From contig NBIV01000009.1 of assembly GCA_003194525.1 (NCBI GenBank), positions 62,001 to 126,000 of the forward strand: a DNA stretch of 64,000 bases. The letters are read 5' to 3'. Positions within the stretch are counted from its first letter, which is position 1; each line of letters begins with the position of its first letter. The stretch comes from Gracilariopsis chorda. Its lineage: Eukaryota; Rhodophyta; Florideophyceae; Gracilariales; Gracilariaceae. This document shows positions 45,051 through 55,055 of the stretch, one piece after another. The notes beneath the pieces were generated by a model. That model was not told where the DNA came from, searched no databases, and saw only the letters and a list, made by a program, of their open reading frames with translations. A program made the translations under genes and the position numbers.

Positions 45051-45209
45051 ATGGTTGAAGAGGCGCTGGCAGCAGTCAGAGATGACAATTTTTCGTCTCA
45101 GTATGATTTATTAGGTTATAGCTACATATCCTTGGCATGGTGAGATTTAGAGCACCAAACTACAATTTATACGAAAGTAAAGGGATTGCATTTGGATTGC
45201 AGTTACAAG

Positions 45210-45385
45210 AAAAGATTACAATCTGATGGCAGTTTATGAGGAGCGATGGCAATCTGATGGACCATGAAAGAAGGGGAACTGCAATTCGATGGAAATTACG
45301 GTCAGAAGTAACCCATCGCCATCGATGGAGAGATTGGTGTGGGAAACAGCAATCTCCAGCACATCAGATTGTTTCCATCCCTGCT
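45210..45385 (+). repeat. Right subterminal motif cluster of the hAT element
   Basis: Variants of the left-end motif: TTACAATCTGATGGCAG, ATGGCAATCTGATGGACC, TGCAATTCGATGG, GCCATCGATGG and CATCAGATTGTTTCC. The two best left and right copies share GATGGCAATCTGATGGAC-type sequence (18 bp). Confidence 0.6.
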
Positions 45386-45387
45386 CT

Positions 45388-45705
45388 ACCCCACTCAGTG
45401 CAGCGTTTTGCTTGATATTCTCCACCTTTCGAAACGGAGTCAAAAACGTGGGTTGTGCGTCACATCTGAACCCACTGACATACCGCTTACGCGTGACGAT
45501 TTTACTCCTGACAGATGGGTTTGGAACCTCGTTGGATGCCAGCCCGACTAATGAATACAATTATACGGCTACTTTGAAGTTCTTATGACACATTTCGTTG
45601 CAATTAAGGCTACTAAAGAGAACAACTACACGTATACAAAACCACTCAATACAATCTGCTTACCACTCAACACAATGTTGCTCAGGCCTGCTACTGTAGG
45701 GGGCA
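45388..45705 (-). repeat. Repeat R1, copy C half (right flank of hAT insertion)
   Basis: The reverse complement matches copy A at 12095-12204 and 12515-12738, including TGAGCAACATTGTGTTGAGT, CATCCAACGAGGTT-CAAACC and CACGTTTTTGACTCCGTTTC. It lacks the 310-bp insertion present in copy A. Confidence 0.8.
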
Positions 45706-46322
45706 GTGCGCAGCTTGTTCCGATCTGAGCGCCTAATCGCTACGTACTTTTGCATACCCTTGGTTTTCTTTTTGTTCTGTGTGATTGCAACTACATTTCT
45801 GACTTTGCTGAGTTGTTCTGAGATCGGCTACCACTGCTCCTCTCATGTGTGAATTTCACACTGCGAAAGACGGCATGTAGATAGGAAATGTTTGAATTGG
45901 GATAATGCATAATGTTTGCTTTACGTCGTGCATTTTCGGCACGAGCCCAGACTTGTGTTTTTCCATTGGTTCTACGTTGAGACCTGGCCTTCCCCGAAGA
46001 GATGGAGCTCCCTTGTCTGAATGCCGCCGTACGGCGACATCTAAGAACGAAATGGTCAGCTCTATTTTCTATATTGAGCCCACATCCAAGCAGGCCGAAA
46101 CATTCCCTGTCGTAGATAAGCGTAGAGAGAGGGCGCACACTTGGGACGTGGTCGGCAAATAATTGCGCCAAAGCCTTGTACGTTCTTCTCAGATTCACCT
46201 TTTTTAGCACCGTCTCTGCAACTTCGTACAACTGGCTCTGCGCTCGTAGACAGACACGAATTCTTGTACGTTCGGTAGGAGCTGGTATAGCCATCTGCAT
46301 CCGCTGGCTACTACGTTTCATG
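45706..46322. other. Flank with partial copy 3 of the dispersed short element
   Basis: 45965-46115 shares GAGACCT-GCCTTCCCCGAAGAGATGGAGCTC-type sequence, ACATCTAAGAACGAAATGGTC and ATTGAGCCCACATCC with the element at 60501-60788. A minus-strand frame of 176 codons crosses it (45791-46321) without recognised motifs and is not called. Confidence 0.45.
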
Positions 46323-47622
46323 CTATAAAGAAGCAGAGTTTGAGACCGTCTGTCTTTCTAGGACTACTGCAGTGGACCCACCACCTCCATTACAAATCCC
46401 AGCAACCCCTATTCTCGCCTTTTGGTCGTTCATGATGTTCAGCATTGTCACCAGTATTCGAGCCCCACTGCACCCCAGAGGGTGACCAAGACTGACTGCT
46501 CCTCCAAACACGTTTAGCTTTTCTTCTGGTAATGCAAGCAGTTGTGAGTTAGCCAGTGCTACAACTGAAAACGCTTCGTTCACCTCAAACACATCAACTG
46601 CTTCCAGTCGCACCCCGGCACGTTCCATTGCTTTTGGAATAGACTTGGAGGGGGCTGTGGTGAACTGCTCTGGATCCTGTTCCGCATCAGCAAAGGCTCG
46701 AATGGTCGCCAAGATAGGCAAACCGAGCTTTATAGCTCTCGCGCGGCTGGTAAGGACAAGTGCTGCCGCTCCATCGTTTAGTCCTGAAGCATTACCGCTC
46801 GTTACCGTACCTGTTCCATCCTTTACAAACGCCGGTCGCATGGCTCTAATTGTTGACAGATCGATCCGAAAACATTCCTCATCTTGTTGGACGTTGATGT
46901 CTTTTTCCCCAACCTTCGCCAGAACTGGGACTATCTCTGGGTTGAATTTCGACTCCTTCCATGCCGCTATTGAACGACGATAGCTCTTTAGAGCATACTC
47001 GTCTTGCTCTTCCCGCGATATACTGTAGCGACTCGAGCATTTCTCTGCGCAAAGTCCCATGTGTTCCTGACCATACGGATCAAACAAGCCATCATACACA
47101 AGTCCGTCTACCAGCTGAGCATTACCCATGCGGTAGCCAAAGCGTGCTTGGGGAATGTAGTATGGAACGTTTGACATACTCTCCATTCCCCCAGCTACTA
47201 CAATATCTGCATGACCTAGCATGATGTCTTGGGCAGCGAGCGAAACGCTCTTCATGCCGGACGAACATACTTTGTTGATAGTCGTGCATACACAAGAAGA
47301 AGATAATCCGGCCCCTAGAGCAGCTTGCCTTGCGGGTGCTTGACCAAGACCAGCAGAGCAAACATTGCCCATGTAGCACGCATCTACATCCTCAGGGGCG
47401 ACACCGGCCTTCTCTAAGGCACCTACAAGAAATGCTATGTTAGATGACGACAACGGACTATTCGAAAACGTAGTACTGCTTCCACTTACCTTCAATAGCT
47501 ATCGAACCGAGCTTCGTTGCGGGTATCTGAGAAAGGGAACCGCCGAAAGAGCCGATCGGTGTACGCGCAGCTCCAACAATAACCACATCCCTGTCGGAGT
47601 CCAGGCAATCACTATTCATCAT
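46323..47622 (-). CDS. Acetyl-CoA acetyltransferase (thiolase II), two exons
   Basis: Exon 1 is 47622-47490 and exon 2 is 47422-46323, giving 410 residues starting [20 protein letters not shown]. All thiolase signatures are present: N-terminal [18 protein letters not shown], nucleophile Cys97 in [10 protein letters not shown], the NEAF motif (VFEVNEAFS), His358 in [12 protein letters not shown] and Cys388 in GICNGGGG. It condenses two acetyl-CoA to acetoacetyl-CoA (first step of the mevalonate route) or runs the reverse reaction; no clear transit peptide or PTS1 is seen, so a cytosolic enzyme is most likely. A reading that starts inside the intron (MKVSGSSTT) would lose the conserved N-terminus and is wrong. 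Upstream, 764 bp separate it from the divergent methyltransferase gene. Confidence 0.93.
47423..47489 (-). other. 67-bp intron of the thiolase gene
   Basis: Minus strand: GAAG/GTAAGTGG ... CATTTCTTGTAG/GTGCC. Canonical GT-AG ends, phase 1, joining ...SIAIE to GALEKAGV, exactly as the family alignment requires. Confidence 0.9.
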
Positions 47623-48386
47623 AAAGGGAAGCGCTAAACAAGGAGTGTGTACCTTTTGATGAAGTAGTCAAGGTTGCTTTCACAATTTCTCACAAGCAGA
47701 ATGAGAATACTCCTTGATGCGAAATGCGCATTCAAAGGGTGAGGCTCCACAACATCTTTTCCTGGCACCAAAGCAAGCGATGGCGGTGATTACAGAATCA
47801 GGGCCAGTGACGCAGAGGAAGGACGATAACTTTCTGAATAGCTTGAACCAGCTTGGGCAAGGCTGGACAATCGGAGATTTTGTAATGTGTTATTCAAGAG
47901 AGGATGTGTACGGTTGCACTCGTACCTTTCTCCTTTGATACGACGGTAGCACTTGTCACCAAAGGTGAGCAAACATTTTTGCTCTGATTTGAGAGCGTAA
48001 AACCAACGAGCAATGACATATCCTTGTATCTACGGTACCGTTTACCGTTATATTATTACGACCATCACGATTGTCATAGTTAAATTATATCCGCGATGGT
48101 TGGTCGTTGTCAGACGCTTACCTTGGGTACGGGTACTAAAGGTAGCCCTCTTACCCTCGCAAAGATGGGTGAATGGTTGCATCGAGACACAGGTTCAGGC
48201 GGGTCAGAAGGGTAGCAGTCTAACCCTTAACCCTTTAAACATGCCTTCTACTGCGAAGCTGAAGGCATGAAAGTCCCGAGTTGTGCAGTGACAAATCTTT
48301 TGGATTTCATGTAAGGGTTAGGATTGCTACCGCTAACCCTTGGTGCGCTGGGGCTAGCAATCTAACCTCTTTTCTTTTGAACAGTC
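47623..48386. other. Intergenic between divergent thiolase and methyltransferase genes
   Basis: It should contain both promoters. It also holds a small inverted-repeat element (48211-48331). The frame at 47714-47938 has no support. Confidence 0.45.
48211..48331. repeat. 121-bp inverted-repeat (MITE-like) element
   Basis: Left end GGTAGCAGTCTAACCCTTA, right end (reverse complement) GGTAGCAATCCTAACCCTTA, an inverted pair of about 19 bp with one or two differences. A further half copy, GGCTAGCAATCTAACC, lies at 48351-48366, and a single copy at 35224-35240. The element sits about 60 bp upstream of the methyltransferase start. Confidence 0.5.
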
Positions 48387-49019
48387 TTGACCACTTGTTT
48401 GTGTGTTGCACAAGAAACATCCATGGGTAGCGAACATGTTCCCGATCGGCTCTCCGGGGTTGCAACAACTGGTTTATCAATCGCGACTAGCGCAACAGTA
48501 GTATTAACCTTGATCACAGCACCTTTCTTACGCCGATTCAGCGGGGCGCCCTATGTAGCGTCATCTTGCGCAGCCAGGCAGACCATTTGTCGTTTTGTTC
48601 GCGAGGCAGTTTCAAGAAGGAAAATCGTGCAAGGTAGCGCTCCTCGGCTACTTGATTTAGGTGCAGGGTCGGGAGAGATTGTGCTCGATGCTGCAGCAGA
48701 AGGATGTCTTGCAAGGGGCGCAGAGCTTAACATCTGGCTTGTTATTACTGCTAATTGGCGAGCTTGGCGGAGAGGTTTACATAAATTCGCATCTGTTGAA
48801 TGGTGTGACATGTGGAGTACGGGGGCAAATGGTTATGATTTTGTAACAGTCTTCGGGGTACCATGCATCATGGAGAGAATGGGCAAGAAGATGTTGAGGG
48901 AGGCGAAGGACGAATGCACCGTGTGCTGTAATGGTTTTGCCATTCCCGGCTGGACAGGAAGAAAGATTGGCGACGTCTGGTTTTACAAAGTTAAGGACCA
49001 AAGAGTTCGAGCCACTTGA
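48387..49019 (+). CDS. ATPSCKMT/FAM173-like lysine N-methyltransferase
   Basis: 210 residues (198 if the second ATG, 48423, is used). A hydrophobic segment at about 25-46 (SIATSATVVLTLI) is followed by a class I SAM-dependent methyltransferase: LLDLGAGSGEIVLDAA (motif I, 88-103), RGAELNIWLV (acidic loop, 110-119), a WREGLH-like block (WRRGLHKFA, 127-135), YDFVTVFGVPCIMERMGKK (150-168) and a C-terminal VWFYKV. The single N-terminal membrane segment, the order of motifs and the 'FGVP' strand are those of FAM173 proteins. These trimethylate a lysine of the mitochondrial ATP synthase c subunit (ATPSCKMT) or of ANT. An inner-mitochondrial-membrane location is inferred from that family. Confidence 0.85.
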   Translation: MTTCLCVAQETSMGSEHVPDRLSGVATTGLSIATSATVVLTLITAPFLRRFSGAPYVASSCAARQTICRFVREAVSRRKIVQGSAPRLLDLGAGSGEIVLDAAAEGCLARGAELNIWLVITANWRAWRRGLHKFASVEWCDMWSTGANGYDFVTVFGVPCIMERMGKKMLREAKDECTVCCNGFAIPGWTGRKIGDVWFYKVKDQRVRAT

Positions 49020-49981
49020 AGGGGAAGACAATGAGAGCTGGAAAAAGTTCTCGTGTTGTACCGCGTTTTGTGAGCTAAAGCAAACTTCATCGCAACACTG
49101 GAACTCGCCTTCGATTTAGTCATGTCCTTATTCTTTCTTCGATTGCCAACGCTTACATGTATAAATCAACATATCTCGCTTCTCAAGGCATCTGGAATAC
49201 AAAAAGGAAGAACATGTTTTTTTATTCGCCGGCAAGAATGCTCGATCTCTGGCACAGCCTGTAGATGTGTCCTTCCTGAGCATATCGCACAATCGCAAAG
49301 TCGGAAGCATCCATCGACATTTGGATTCAGTAGACCCTAAAAGAGAACACAGCCCAGCTTCTTGTATCTAGGATCGACCAGAAATCTGGCGCGTATGCAT
49401 GTAAGGACTCCAGCCAACCCCTGGAACGGTAGGAAACTTCTTTGTAGCAAATTCCTCTCTGGATACTTTGCGCTTCTTCAGGCCATTTTCTGACAACCGA
49501 CCCGACGTTAAGCCCTTGCCTCTCTCGCAGTGAAGCATGCATTGTACAGATTTAATCTACATCAAAGGTCGATTCGGAGGTACTACTAAACGTAATTGTC
49601 GTTATACAGATCTAATTCGGTTCTTTCATGAACGCTTCACTTCCCCAACCTGCGTGCAGGAATTCTGATCTCTCTTCGAAAGTTAATGGGGGTTCAGGCT
49701 TGTTTCTCAAGGCCGAGAAGAGACCAGCCTGGTTTTGTGCTCTAATGCAATTCTCCAACATGTACCCCTGGTATCCTGAGGGATTCGTTAGCTACTACTC
49801 AACACATTAGTAGAACGTTTCCCGTTCAGCAAGAATAATCGAAAAAGCATTTTGTCAGCTCCCCGCCTGCATTAAGTCTGTGCACCGTGTCTGAAGTAGT
49901 ACTCGTTGCAGGCTGTGATTAACAAACACTGACTGCCAATGTATATGTAGCAAGTCAACTTTTGTTACAAAGAAGACAGCT
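49020..49981. other. Intergenic, with a fragment of the dispersed short element
   Basis: No gene. 49455-49545 contains CGACGTTAAGCCCTTGCCTC and neighbouring sequence resembling copies at 3.3 and 60.6 kb. The methyltransferase and the dikinase gene converge on this stretch. Confidence 0.4.
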
Positions 49982-52900
49982 TCATACTTGAGGGCGTGCT
50001 TGCACGACATAGAATTCACCATCTTTGAAGCAGCCTTCAATGTCCTGAGGAACGCCACCCATGATGTCTTCTACTTCAACACCGATCTTGGCAACGCCGC
50101 GAATCATAAAGTCGCGGAATTCATCGTCAGTTGTAAGACGCTCGTTCCCGTAATTGATGCTAACAACTTCGTTTTCGAAAAGGGGTAAAGAGTCATGTAG
50201 CCCTGCTCCGGCGAATCCATCTAGATCTTCTGCGTTACTGTCTGACCGGAAGATGAAGTCGCCGCCAAAAAGAGCCGTGGCCTTGCTTGGATAACTTCGT
50301 ATGACAGGTCTAACTTCGTCGAGGTCTTCATCTTTGCGTACGGTAAAACCCATTGCCTGACCCGGTGCATTTCCAACAAGTGTTTCCCCCAATCCCACCA
50401 CTATCTCTCCATACAATTCGTTCTCATCTCCTGTGACAGGGTTTGAAGTATGTATAACGAACGCATAGTCGGCGTCGACTACTCTCTGGCATAATACGGC
50501 CATGTCAACATCATCAACATCTAAACGCAGCTTTTGCCTGGCAAGATGGGCGCGCTCGTTCCATATACTAGCCCATACACCTTTCACCGCAACCCAAGCA
50601 TTAGGCAGAGTTTGATCTATGTCCTCGCAACCGAGGTCGTCGAGAACGCCTCGAAGCGCTTCCTTGAGCCCTTCTGGGGCTTCAAGACTTTTGATGACGT
50701 CGCGCAGTTTGGGGCAGATCTTAACATCACCAAGCTTTGCTGCTGATACCTGTTTGTTCAGACGCTCATACTCTTCTAGAAGATCCTGATTCGTATCAAA
50801 GTTCATGACTTTCTTCATGGCTCCAAATGGGATTGCAACTGACAGAGGTGTTTTAATCCATGAGGGCAGGCCAAGAGCTACGAGACGTTGCAAATTCAGT
50901 GACTTCCCTCCGACAAGCTCGTCGCTAAATTCTGATGGACGAATAGCCCAAGGCGCTCCCAACTGTCTGTTATGCAACGCCGCTTTCTTTTGACTTAGAG
51001 CTCTCAGGGCACGTTCACTTAGCTCTCGTCGTGTTAATCGTCCACCTTCGTCTTTCATTAGCTTCCCACGCTTCAGACCAGCGAACATGCCCGGTGGCGT
51101 CATCATACCGCTAGGGGGAGTGATGAAACCAAGGGATTTGACCCTCTTCATTACCGATTGTACCCCAGAGCTTGGTGACATTCGCGCACTATCATCCACA
51201 ACTTCAACCCTGAAGTCTTCTCCGCGGAGCTGTGCTTTCACAATGCACCCATGAAGACCTCGAAGTTCAGCCAGTTTAGACTCGTCGAGGCATGCAATGA
51301 GCCCGTGGCGTTCGTTTCTGGCACGGACTGAGACGTGCGAGAGGACATCAACCGTTGAACCGATAACTACGTAGGAAGCATTCTTTGGTACATCCTCGCT
51401 CCCGTCACATTCGTTCGCGATAATGACCGTTCCGCGCTTGATATTTGCACCTTCGCACTCCCTAAGCTTATTAAAGACCACAACTGGTCCTTTCGTTTCC
51501 TTGTCTAATGGAGCAATAGTTGAGTAAGGTCCTAATTGCGCAACTCGTCGAACCGCCGGGCCGGCTTTGCGAAGAAGGGTTGATAAGGAGAACGCCGGCC
51601 CCCCTCGTACAGATTCTTCGATAAATGTTGATATCACGTTCTTATCAGCATTAAATGCTAACCCAAGACATTTTGAAACTGGGCCGAGCCTTTGACCGTA
51701 TCTATCGATAATCTCCGTGAGCACGTTCCTCATGATGTTCATACCAGCAGCAGCGCGAAGTCCGACGTCATGGGATTCGCCTTGACGGCCTAACCTGGCA
51801 ATAACAGCGTCTAGGTCATTCATTGCACGAGACAGTTCATGCTCAGTCTCTAAACCTGCTTCAGAGCACATGAGAGCCCCGGCAGCAGTTTGAATGGCTA
51901 CAAGGTGAGAGTATAATGTGCCGTCATGTCCAACACCTCCGACAGATTCTAGAACCCTTCTTGCTTCTGATTCCAGGGCAAGATCCAGGAAAATGAGATC
52001 CCTCCTTGATTCATCATGTAATGAGTTCGAGAAGATTACATGATCGCATACCTTCTTTCTCGCTCCGGCGACAGACATTAGTTTGTCGAGAACCGGGGAA
52101 CGCGAATTGCGGATGTACATGAAGTTATTTACTTCATGTCTACAGCCATCGTCCATAAGGCCCTGACATCTTTCAACAATTGAATTCAAATCTGTGCCGA
52201 GATGCACTTGTCGGAGCAGTGCACCGTATCTTCGAAGCTCCCACAACATCGTATCCTTGATATGACCTCTGAAGTCAGGGTCATTGGTAATTGGTTGTTC
52301 GTACGACGCCATTCTTTCTCTGCTCAGGCCATGAGAATGAATAGTGTCCCAGTACCCAGATAAATTTCCATTGCCTTCCCAGAATACAATCAGCGCATCG
52401 CAGATTACGACATCGTCCGGGCTTGTGTTATTATGCAACTTCTGATGCCACTGTTCCATCATGGAGCCATGACCCCAGTCTCGACAATGGCGTATGATAG
52501 CGAGGATGTCATCCCGAATGCGTTGCCCAAGGTCTCCAGAACCGCCACGACCAACACATGACATTACAAGGCGAGCTAACCAACGAATTGCAGACACATT
52601 TTTAAACTTGTTTGCAAGGAGAGTAACCAATCCGAGCTGGGCTGAACTCAATTCTCGAGGTTTGGTGTTAAAATGTCTTTGCCAATCAAGCACTCGGATC
52701 TGAGAGTACCTCATCCACACATATATAGTCGCCCAGCATGTTTCGTCGGCACCAATAACTGAACTTATAAGATGACTTGCGTGTTTATATCGATGCATAA
52801 GCGTCCATGATCCGTATTCCATTTCTCTCTCAATGATGCCTTCAAGCGTGGTAACACATACATCAGTAAAATCACCATCAGCGTTGAGACCCGGTAGAGG

Positions 52901-54034
52901 TCGCTTTGGAATGACAGGAATAAAGATGTCGCCTCCTTTAGCAGCCTGCATCCACTGTAAATGATGGGGTGCATTTGGGGCATGGATAACTGAGAATAGC
53001 CCCGTGACATCTTCAATCTTTTCCAGATTGTTGATACATGCGATTCTGAGACCAGAATCCCCTTGCAGTTTGAGGACAGTTTGTACAGCTTTTCCGTCTG
53101 GCATGGCAGTGGAATCCTCGGGTCGGCATTCTGACGGAGCGGGATGCCAACCGCCTTTTCGGCCTTTCTTGACGCCCCAGTGCAGAACAATATCCGAACC
53201 TTCAACGGATAGAGTAGAAACAACATGAACTCGAATGCGTCTCTCTTCTAGCTGCATCTCATCCCGAGTGACGGATGCGCTCTCGTCAGGGAAGGGAGCA
53301 GTTTCAACTACTTGGAAAAAGAGGGAACCAAACTCGTACGCTTCTTCATGGGCCTTGAAAAGGTTCCAGCCATCGGCACTTGCTGAATCGTCGAGATACT
53401 TGGCAGCTTGTTGCGATCTCTTTTCTTTCATAGCTTGTTCCTTCTTCTTCCTGGCCTCAGCTTCAGCCAGCTCTTTAGCCTTTCTTTGCTGTTCCTCTTT
53501 GTGTCTTTTTTCCTCAGCCTTCTTCTGCTCTTCGAGAACCATGCCTCTTCGCTTAAGTTCTGTTTTGCTAACAGCGCCAGTAAGATCGACATAAAAACTG
53601 CTGCCGTTAGGTCTCTTAAACCATTGCTCGTCGAATCCATTTGTAGAGCGAATCATGAAGAGAAAGACAAGTCCAGCGGGTGCAAACCGCTCCGAAAAGC
53701 GCATGGAAAGCACGCCGCCATCGGTGAACGGGGATTGCAGACTAGGCTCGCCCGGACGAGGATCGGTGCCTTCGGGCCACATGGACTTGGGCGGACGAAC
53801 GTACACAGAGCGGTTATCGGATGCATTCTTGACGATACCCCAGTGCAAATAGAGTGGCTCCCCTTCACGCTGGACTGGTTTGCCAACACGCTGAAAGTTG
53901 ACTTCGATTTCGGGGCTGGAGTCGTGGCGAGTGACGGTGACTGTAGCATGCAGCGGGTGGGCCTCTAGAGTTTCGGTGGAGTAGTGTTTTGGGACTGTGG
54001 GTTCAGGAGCTTTGGAAGCTGCGCTAGCACCCAT
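49982..54034 (-). CDS. GWD: Alpha-glucan, water dikinase (GWD), single exon
   Basis: 1,350 residues from ATG at 54034 (MGASAASKAPEP). The frame is open 34 codons further upstream, but that part lies in the probable leader. The enzyme transfers the beta-phosphate of ATP to C6 of glucose in starch through a phospho-His intermediate. Domains in order: CBM45-like starch-binding module 1 (LYLHWGIVKNASDN...RPPKSMWPEG, about 20-150), a charged Lys/Glu-rich helix (about 165-220), CBM45-like module 2 (VLHWGVKKGRKGGWHPAP, about 270-330), a long helical middle region, the phosphohistidine domain with catalytic His900 in DVLSHVSVRARN, and the C-terminal ATP-grasp/PEP-synthase-type nucleotide domain (VGGKSLNLQRL; FRSDSNAEDLDGFAGAGL; DIEGCFKDGEFYVVQARPQV at the end). 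All key residues are present. There is no plastid transit peptide, fitting cytosolic floridean starch. Confidence 0.97.
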   Translation of the reverse strand: MGASAASKAPEPTVPKHYSTETLEAHPLHATVTVTRHDSSPEIEVNFQRVGKPVQREGEPLYLHWGIVKNASDNRSVYVRPPKSMWPEGTDPRPGEPSLQSPFTDGGVLSMRFSERFAPAGLVFLFMIRSTNGFDEQWFKRPNGSSFYVDLTGAVSKTELKRRGMVLEEQKKAEEKRHKEEQQRKAKELAEAEARKKKEQAMKEKRSQQAAKYLDDSASADGWNLFKAHEEAYEFGSLFFQVVETAPFPDESASVTRDEMQLEERRIRVHVVSTLSVEGSDIVLHWGVKKGRKGGWHPAPSECRPEDSTAMPDGKAVQTVLKLQGDSGLRIACINNLEKIEDVTGLFSVIHAPNAPHHLQWMQAAKGGDIFIPVIPKRPLPGLNADGDFTDVCVTTLEGIIEREMEYGSWTLMHRYKHASHLISSVIGADETCWATIYVWMRYSQIRVLDWQRHFNTKPRELSSAQLGLVTLLANKFKNVSAIRWLARLVMSCVGRGGSGDLGQRIRDDILAIIRHCRDWGHGSMMEQWHQKLHNNTSPDDVVICDALIVFWEGNGNLSGYWDTIHSHGLSRERMASYEQPITNDPDFRGHIKDTMLWELRRYGALLRQVHLGTDLNSIVERCQGLMDDGCRHEVNNFMYIRNSRSPVLDKLMSVAGARKKVCDHVIFSNSLHDESRRDLIFLDLALESEARRVLESVGGVGHDGTLYSHLVAIQTAAGALMCSEAGLETEHELSRAMNDLDAVIARLGRQGESHDVGLRAAAGMNIMRNVLTEIIDRYGQRLGPVSKCLGLAFNADKNVISTFIEESVRGGPAFSLSTLLRKAGPAVRRVAQLGPYSTIAPLDKETKGPVVVFNKLRECEGANIKRGTVIIANECDGSEDVPKNASYVVIGSTVDVLSHVSVRARNERHGLIACLDESKLAELRGLHGCIVKAQLRGEDFRVEVVDDSARMSPSSGVQSVMKRVKSLGFITPPSGMMTPPGMFAGLKRGKLMKDEGGRLTRRELSERALRALSQKKAALHNRQLGAPWAIRPSEFSDELVGGKSLNLQRLVALGLPSWIKTPLSVAIPFGAMKKVMNFDTNQDLLEEYERLNKQVSAAKLGDVKICPKLRDVIKSLEAPEGLKEALRGVLDDLGCEDIDQTLPNAWVAVKGVWASIWNERAHLARQKLRLDVDDVDMAVLCQRVVDADYAFVIHTSNPVTGDENELYGEIVVGLGETLVGNAPGQAMGFTVRKDEDLDEVRPVIRSYPSKATALFGGDFIFRSDSNAEDLDGFAGAGLHDSLPLFENEVVSINYGNERLTTDDEFRDFMIRGVAKIGVEVEDIMGGVPQDIEGCFKDGEFYVVQARPQV

Positions 54035-55055
54035 CTTTGGAGGACGAAGGGAGAGCAAAAGGGAGGTGGAAGCTAGCTGGTAGGAATGCTCGAAGAAGAC
54101 AGTACAGAAGAGGTTAAGAAATGAAGGTTGAAGCAATGTGTTGGAAATGAGGTTTGGTTACTAGTACGGTGCGGCGAAAGCAACGGAGAGGGGGAGGAAG
54201 CGACAGCAGACGTACGTCTGCGGGCGCGATGGGTGAGGAAAAGATCGAAGAACTTGCGCGATTGTTCTCGCGTGGAACAGGATCAAGCACAACAGAAGAC
54301 CCATACGATGACCTCTCACGTGATGCATCGTGCACTACACTGTAAAGGTTAGAGTATGCATACGGGTAACAGATATTTGCCGGGAGGCGGATCTGACCTG
54401 CGGTGACAAGTGTAATTTAGTAATTTTTTGGATATGACGGAAAAGATGTATTGAGATAGATACAATGGGAGCCGCGTCTTGCGCTTCGATAATTGTTACG
54501 GCCAAGTTAAGTTACCAAGGGTAACCCTTTTGGCCCGAAAAGTTTTTTATGTCTACTAGGATAGAGGTGACAAAGAGCCAATCAAAATTTCAGCAAAAAT
54601 CTACAATTTAGTGTCTTAGCAAGTAATTTTATTACCGAAAGTGCACGTTTGTCTAAAGGTTTCAATAAAGCTTTGCAATCTGTCTTTTCTTATGTTTATC
54701 TCAGTAGGCATAAGCAGTTGGAGTACTTGGCAGTCTAGCAACCAATTGTTTAAGTTGCTTACAGTATTTTACCCAATCATATTTCAAGCGTATTTCTATC
54801 CCAGTCGACATAAGCTCGCCGGGTCAAAAGGGTTAATAACATGCAGAGTGAGCTGAAGGCTACCGAACGCAAAGGGCTTCCTGAGATGGTGTTAGGGGAT
54901 ACCCGACCTGGTTGCGCCCGACAGTCCAAAGCAATAATATTTGCAATTACATACCTGAAAAGCAAATTGCGGACCCGATGCCCGAAGCCCTTTGCTGATC
55001 GCCGCCACCTTCCCGCGCTCGCACAATCCATGATGCATCCGAGTACAACCGCATC
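54035..55055. other. Divergent promoter region of GWD and uL29m genes
   Basis: 1.0 kb, AT-rich in the middle (54410-54800), no gene. GWD (-) and the ribosomal-protein gene (+) face away from each other, so both promoters must be here. Confidence 0.5.

Larger units (their letters stand above)
37798..45387 (+). mobile_element. hAT-like DNA transposon inserted in repeat R1 and itself split by a gypsy element
   Basis: The segment lies between two halves of repeat R1 that are contiguous at 12.7 kb. Both junctions carry ACCCCAC (37791-37797 and 45388-45394); with the adjacent base this is close to the 8-bp target duplication expected for hAT. Both ends hold clusters of a short motif, and the interior codes for a broken hAT transposase. 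After removing the 5,068-bp gypsy element and one copy of its TSD, the hAT element would be about 2.5 kb. The exact terminal inverted repeats could not be fixed (candidates CAGATGCG on the left and CAGGGATGG, reading inward, on the right). Confidence 0.75.

Noticed and set aside
46645-46983. Plus-strand ORF of 112 codons opposite the thiolase
   Set aside because: It is the antisense shadow of a well-supported gene.
47423-47495. Thiolase start at MKVSGSSTT
   Set aside because: These codons are intron sequence; splicing at GTAAGT/TTGTAG restores the conserved [10 protein letters not shown] start.
53408-53968. 186-codon plus-strand ORF opposite GWD
   Set aside because: Shadow of the GWD N-terminus; its Leu/Phe/Ser-rich part is the complement of the Lys/Glu-rich linker.
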